A DNA stretch of 22,057 nt, from contig LCJG01000016.1 of NCBI GenBank assembly GCA_000998025.1, positions 1 through 22,057 on the forward strand, given 5' to 3'. Shown here piece after piece: positions 20,675 through 22,057 of this stretch. The notes beneath the pieces were generated by a model. The model did no database searches, was not told the DNA's origin, and was given only the letters and a program-made list of their open reading frames with translations. Numbering within the stretch: position 1 is the first letter of the stretch; every line of letters starts with the position of its first letter. Source of the DNA: Candidatus Collierbacteria bacterium GW2011_GWB1_44_6. Lineage in GTDB: Bacteria; Patescibacteriota; Microgenomatia; UBA1400; MFAQ01. The position numbers and the translations under genes are program-made.

Positions 20675-20730
20675 TGCCCGCCAACCAAAGCCGTTCCTGC
20701 AAAAATGCAGGCCAACTCCGCTGGCGGGCA
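20675..20730. repeat. 56-bp nested hairpin repeat next to tRNA-Arg
   Basis: Outer arms TGCCCGCCA (20675-20683) and TGGCGGGCA (20722-20730) are perfect complements. An inner hairpin CCTGCA/TGCAGG (20696-20701 with 20706-20711) lies between them. It starts two bases past the tRNA-Arg discriminator. It may be a short dispersed palindromic repeat or a processing structure in the tRNA precursor. Confidence 0.6.
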
Positions 20731-20732
20731 AG

Positions 20733-20805
20733 TGCCCCTGAAGGGAATCGAACCCCTATTCCCAGCTCCGCAAGCTGGTGCTCTAATCCGTTGAGCTACA
20801 AGGGC
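20733..20805 (-). tRNA. tRNA-Arg (anticodon GCG)
   Basis: The acceptor strands GCCCTTG/CAGGGGC pair with one G-U. The D arm is GCTC/GAGC with A at the position of identity base A20. The anticodon stem CCAGC/GCTGG encloses TTGCGGA, with anticodon GCG at 20771-20769. The T-arm and discriminator A at 20733 are intact. CCA is not encoded (CTT follows). G34 is unusual for this Arg box in bacteria, which mostly use A34 converted to inosine. Confidence 0.93.
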
Positions 20806-20847
20806 GGGCCTTACAAAATTTCAAAAATCTCTTTCGAGATAACCTGT

Positions 20848-20876
20848 AATATATCATAACTATACATATTTGTCAA
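20848..20876 (-). promoter_or_regulatory. strong promoter of tRNA-Arg
   Basis: Perfect TTGACA (20876-20871), a 17-bp spacer and TATATT (20853-20848) on the minus strand. The leader of about 35 nt contains a small hairpin ATCTC-GAAA-GAGAT followed by five T (20840-20822), which could act as a weak attenuator. Confidence 0.8.
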
Positions 20877-20880
20877 GACA

Positions 20881-20910
20881 AAAAAGCGCTTCGTTAAGTA
20901 CGAAGCGCTT
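20881..20910 (-). terminator. intrinsic terminator of the lipoprotein gene
   Basis: Perfect ten-base stem AAGCGCTTCG/CGAAGCGCTT (20884-20893 with 20901-20910) with a seven-base loop and a T-run on the minus strand. It lies directly upstream of the tRNA-Arg promoter. Confidence 0.9.
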
Positions 20911-20917
20911 AGATTTC

Positions 20918-21823
20918 CTATTGCCCAGCCTGCAAGTAAGTTGGTGGGCTGGGGAAGTTCGGATCGTCGCAGTTTGTGGACTCAGACGACCACTCTGGGT
21001 GGTCATTGCGGTTCATGGCTGTCTCAAAGTCAGCCTGAGTTTTTGGATACGCACCACCCCAGGGTCCGCGATTCGAATTGACGAAGTACCAGGCGGTGTA
21101 ACCCCCTTCCGGGAGAGTAGCGTCGGCAATCCAAATGAACGCCCGGATCACCATGCCGGCAGTGTTCTTGACCACACCACATTTGTGTTCTGGTCCGGGA
21201 CCGCCTGTAGCAGTAAACAACCCCATGGCGGCTGCGATCAGGGTCCGGGCCAATGACCCCAATTTGTTGGGGTTGTGGGTGGGGTCTGTATGGCTCTCCC
21301 ATGGAAGGCCACTTGTCCCTTCGAGGCCAATTGCCGTGGTCGTATCAACCTGACCGGCAGCGTAAGCGGCTGCATAGGCACCAGCAAGAAGGATGAAGAA
21401 CTTGCCGGCGGACTTTACAAACACAATGCCGTGGATGGTGACATCGTCCGCCTTTGTAGGTGTAATCTTTGTGATAAATTCGATGCCTACAAGAAACAGT
21501 ACTTCGCCACCAGCCACTACTGGTTCACCGCATTTCCACAGCAGTGCTGCTTCGCCGCCATAGAGGGTTTCCGGAAGAAAAACTTCCATTTCCGGAGTGG
21601 TTAAGTCGATTGAATTAATACACTTTTCATATTGGTCACGCAGGGTGGGACGTGCGTCTGTAAACGCCGGTTCGACACTGCCGCCGGTATTGGTATCACC
21701 GGGAGCGAAAATCTGCTCAGCGGGTTGAACCTCTGGGTTCGAAAAGTCAGCCGTACCGCAGGCGGAGAGAAGCATTGCGGTGATGACTACAACAGAAAAT
21801 GCAACGAGCTTGAACTTTTTCAT
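20918..21823 (-). CDS. lipoprotein of unknown function
   Basis: A 301-residue predicted lipoprotein with lipobox L19-S20-A21-C22 after a good signal sequence. A polar linker (23-60) leads to an alpha/beta domain. A strongly hydrophobic Ala/Gly-rich stretch, FFILLAGAYAAAYAAG, lies near 142-157 and may be a second membrane contact or an amyloid-like or pore-like segment. The C-terminal part (about 210-301) is Trp/Gly-rich and has cysteines in HKCGVV and STNCDD. I recognise no family. AAGGAG fixes the start and the 5' leader is about 90 nt long. It has a consensus promoter and its own terminator, so it is a complete single-gene unit. Confidence 0.75.
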   Translation of the reverse strand: MKKFKLVAFSVVVITAMLLSACGTADFSNPEVQPAEQIFAPGDTNTGGSVEPAFTDARPTLRDQYEKCINSIDLTTPEMEVFLPETLYGGEAALLWKCGEPVVAGGEVLFLVGIEFITKITPTKADDVTIHGIVFVKSAGKFFILLAGAYAAAYAAGQVDTTTAIGLEGTSGLPWESHTDPTHNPNKLGSLARTLIAAAMGLFTATGGPGPEHKCGVVKNTAGMVIRAFIWIADATLPEGGYTAWYFVNSNRGPWGGAYPKTQADFETAMNRNDHPEWSSESTNCDDPNFPSPPTYLQAGQ

Positions 21824-21920
21824 CTTGGGGCTCCTTAATGGATCCTAAACCCGCAAGCAATTGGCTAGGGGCTTGGGAAAAAGATTTTAGTGTGCTCGAA
21901 GTGACGCACGAGATTTAAGG

Positions 21921-21949
21921 ATAGTATCACAACTGAGGCTAAATGTCAA
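21921..21949 (-). promoter_or_regulatory. extended -10 promoter of the lipoprotein gene
   Basis: TTGACA (21949-21944), a 17-bp spacer and TACTAT (21926-21921) preceded by TGA, giving an extended -10. The roughly 90-nt leader (21914-21824) is the longest in the window and contains a short GTGC/GCAC hairpin. Otherwise 21824-22007 shows no gene. Confidence 0.75.
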
Positions 21950-22007
21950 GTTATGGGATAAACTCGCAATACGTCAGAAGCTTGGCAACAGATTGACCTA
22001 ACCAAAA

Positions 22008-22057
22008 GGTAGGTGTCAGACTAAGTTTGAAACAACTTTAGTAATTAGACACCTACC
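22008..22057. repeat. palindrome at the window edge, possible IS or REP end
   Basis: GGTAGGTGTC at 22008-22017 is perfectly complementary to GACACCTACC at 22048-22057. Inner bases also pair imperfectly (ACTAAGTT with AACTTTAGT). Hairpins with AGGTGTC arms can flank IS200-like or REP-associated transposases, but no transposase is visible before the window ends. Confidence 0.55.

Noticed and set aside
20822..20840. Terminator ending a transcript before tRNA-Arg
   Set aside because: The stem is only five pairs and it lies inside the leader of the tRNA; noted only as a possible attenuator.
22008..22057. First repeat of a CRISPR array
   Set aside because: Only one palindrome is visible and no spacing pattern can be tested; no cas gene is present.
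1..22057. Alternative genetic code with TGA as a sense codon (as in some CPR lineages)
   Set aside because: TGA ends several complete genes (1048-1716, the antitoxin, 18547) and no conserved gene needs TGA read through.

Overview
The window looks like a chromosomal segment of an uncultivated bacterium of the Patescibacteria (CPR) type, possibly Microgenomates-like. Three things suggest this. Genes are compact and often lack an mRNA leader. Housekeeping genes (fmt, def, rpmB, an elp3-like gene, four tRNAs) are mixed with many small secreted or membrane proteins I cannot name. Several domain combinations are also typical of that group: LytR_C after a membrane anchor, an O-antigen ligase with a TPR tail, and Pro/Thr-rich single-pass proteins. 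The genetic code is standard; TGA serves as a normal stop. No phage or plasmid module is visible. The taxonomic call is inference from gene content only.

Layout. 1-1000: LytR_C-domain protein and tRNA-Thr(UGU). 1014-3123: four minus-strand paralogues of an unrecognised zinc-ribbon family, in two two-gene units each closed by a terminator. 3137-3472: a structured inverted-repeat element, a strong terminator, and overlapping tRNA-Tyr and tRNA-Thr(GGU) genes that look damaged at their junction. 3534-5595: lipoprotein, Pro/Thr-rich membrane protein, and a Trm9-like SAM methyltransferase. 5717-9357: an unknown protein, a lysyl-oxidase-family protein with apparently complete catalytic residues, and two membrane proteins of unknown function. 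9453-10979: Elp3-like radical SAM/GNAT tRNA wobble-uridine enzyme. 11025-13128: two small membrane proteins, a VapBC-type toxin-antitoxin pair with a repeated operator, and a surface-anchored protein. 13132-15584: site-2-type protease, bL28, an unknown protein and Fmt. 15666-18547: small envelope proteins around peptide deformylase. 18559-20609: an O-antigen-ligase/TPR gene carrying an in-frame palindromic repeat and broken by a 23-bp tandem duplication. 20675-22057: a hairpin repeat, tRNA-Arg(GCG), a lipoprotein, and a palindrome at the window edge.

How genes may work together. Fmt and Def form the formyl-methionine cycle. Elp3 and the methyltransferase could be successive steps of wobble-uridine modification. 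VapB and VapC are a toxin-antitoxin pair. Much of the rest is cell envelope.

The most striking global pattern is that start sites fall into two classes. Nearly all recognisable genes have a -10 box 5-8 nt before the start codon and no Shine-Dalgarno, so they should be leaderless. About sixteen genes of unknown function have strong Shine-Dalgarno sequences, and most of those transcription units end in a clear intrinsic terminator.
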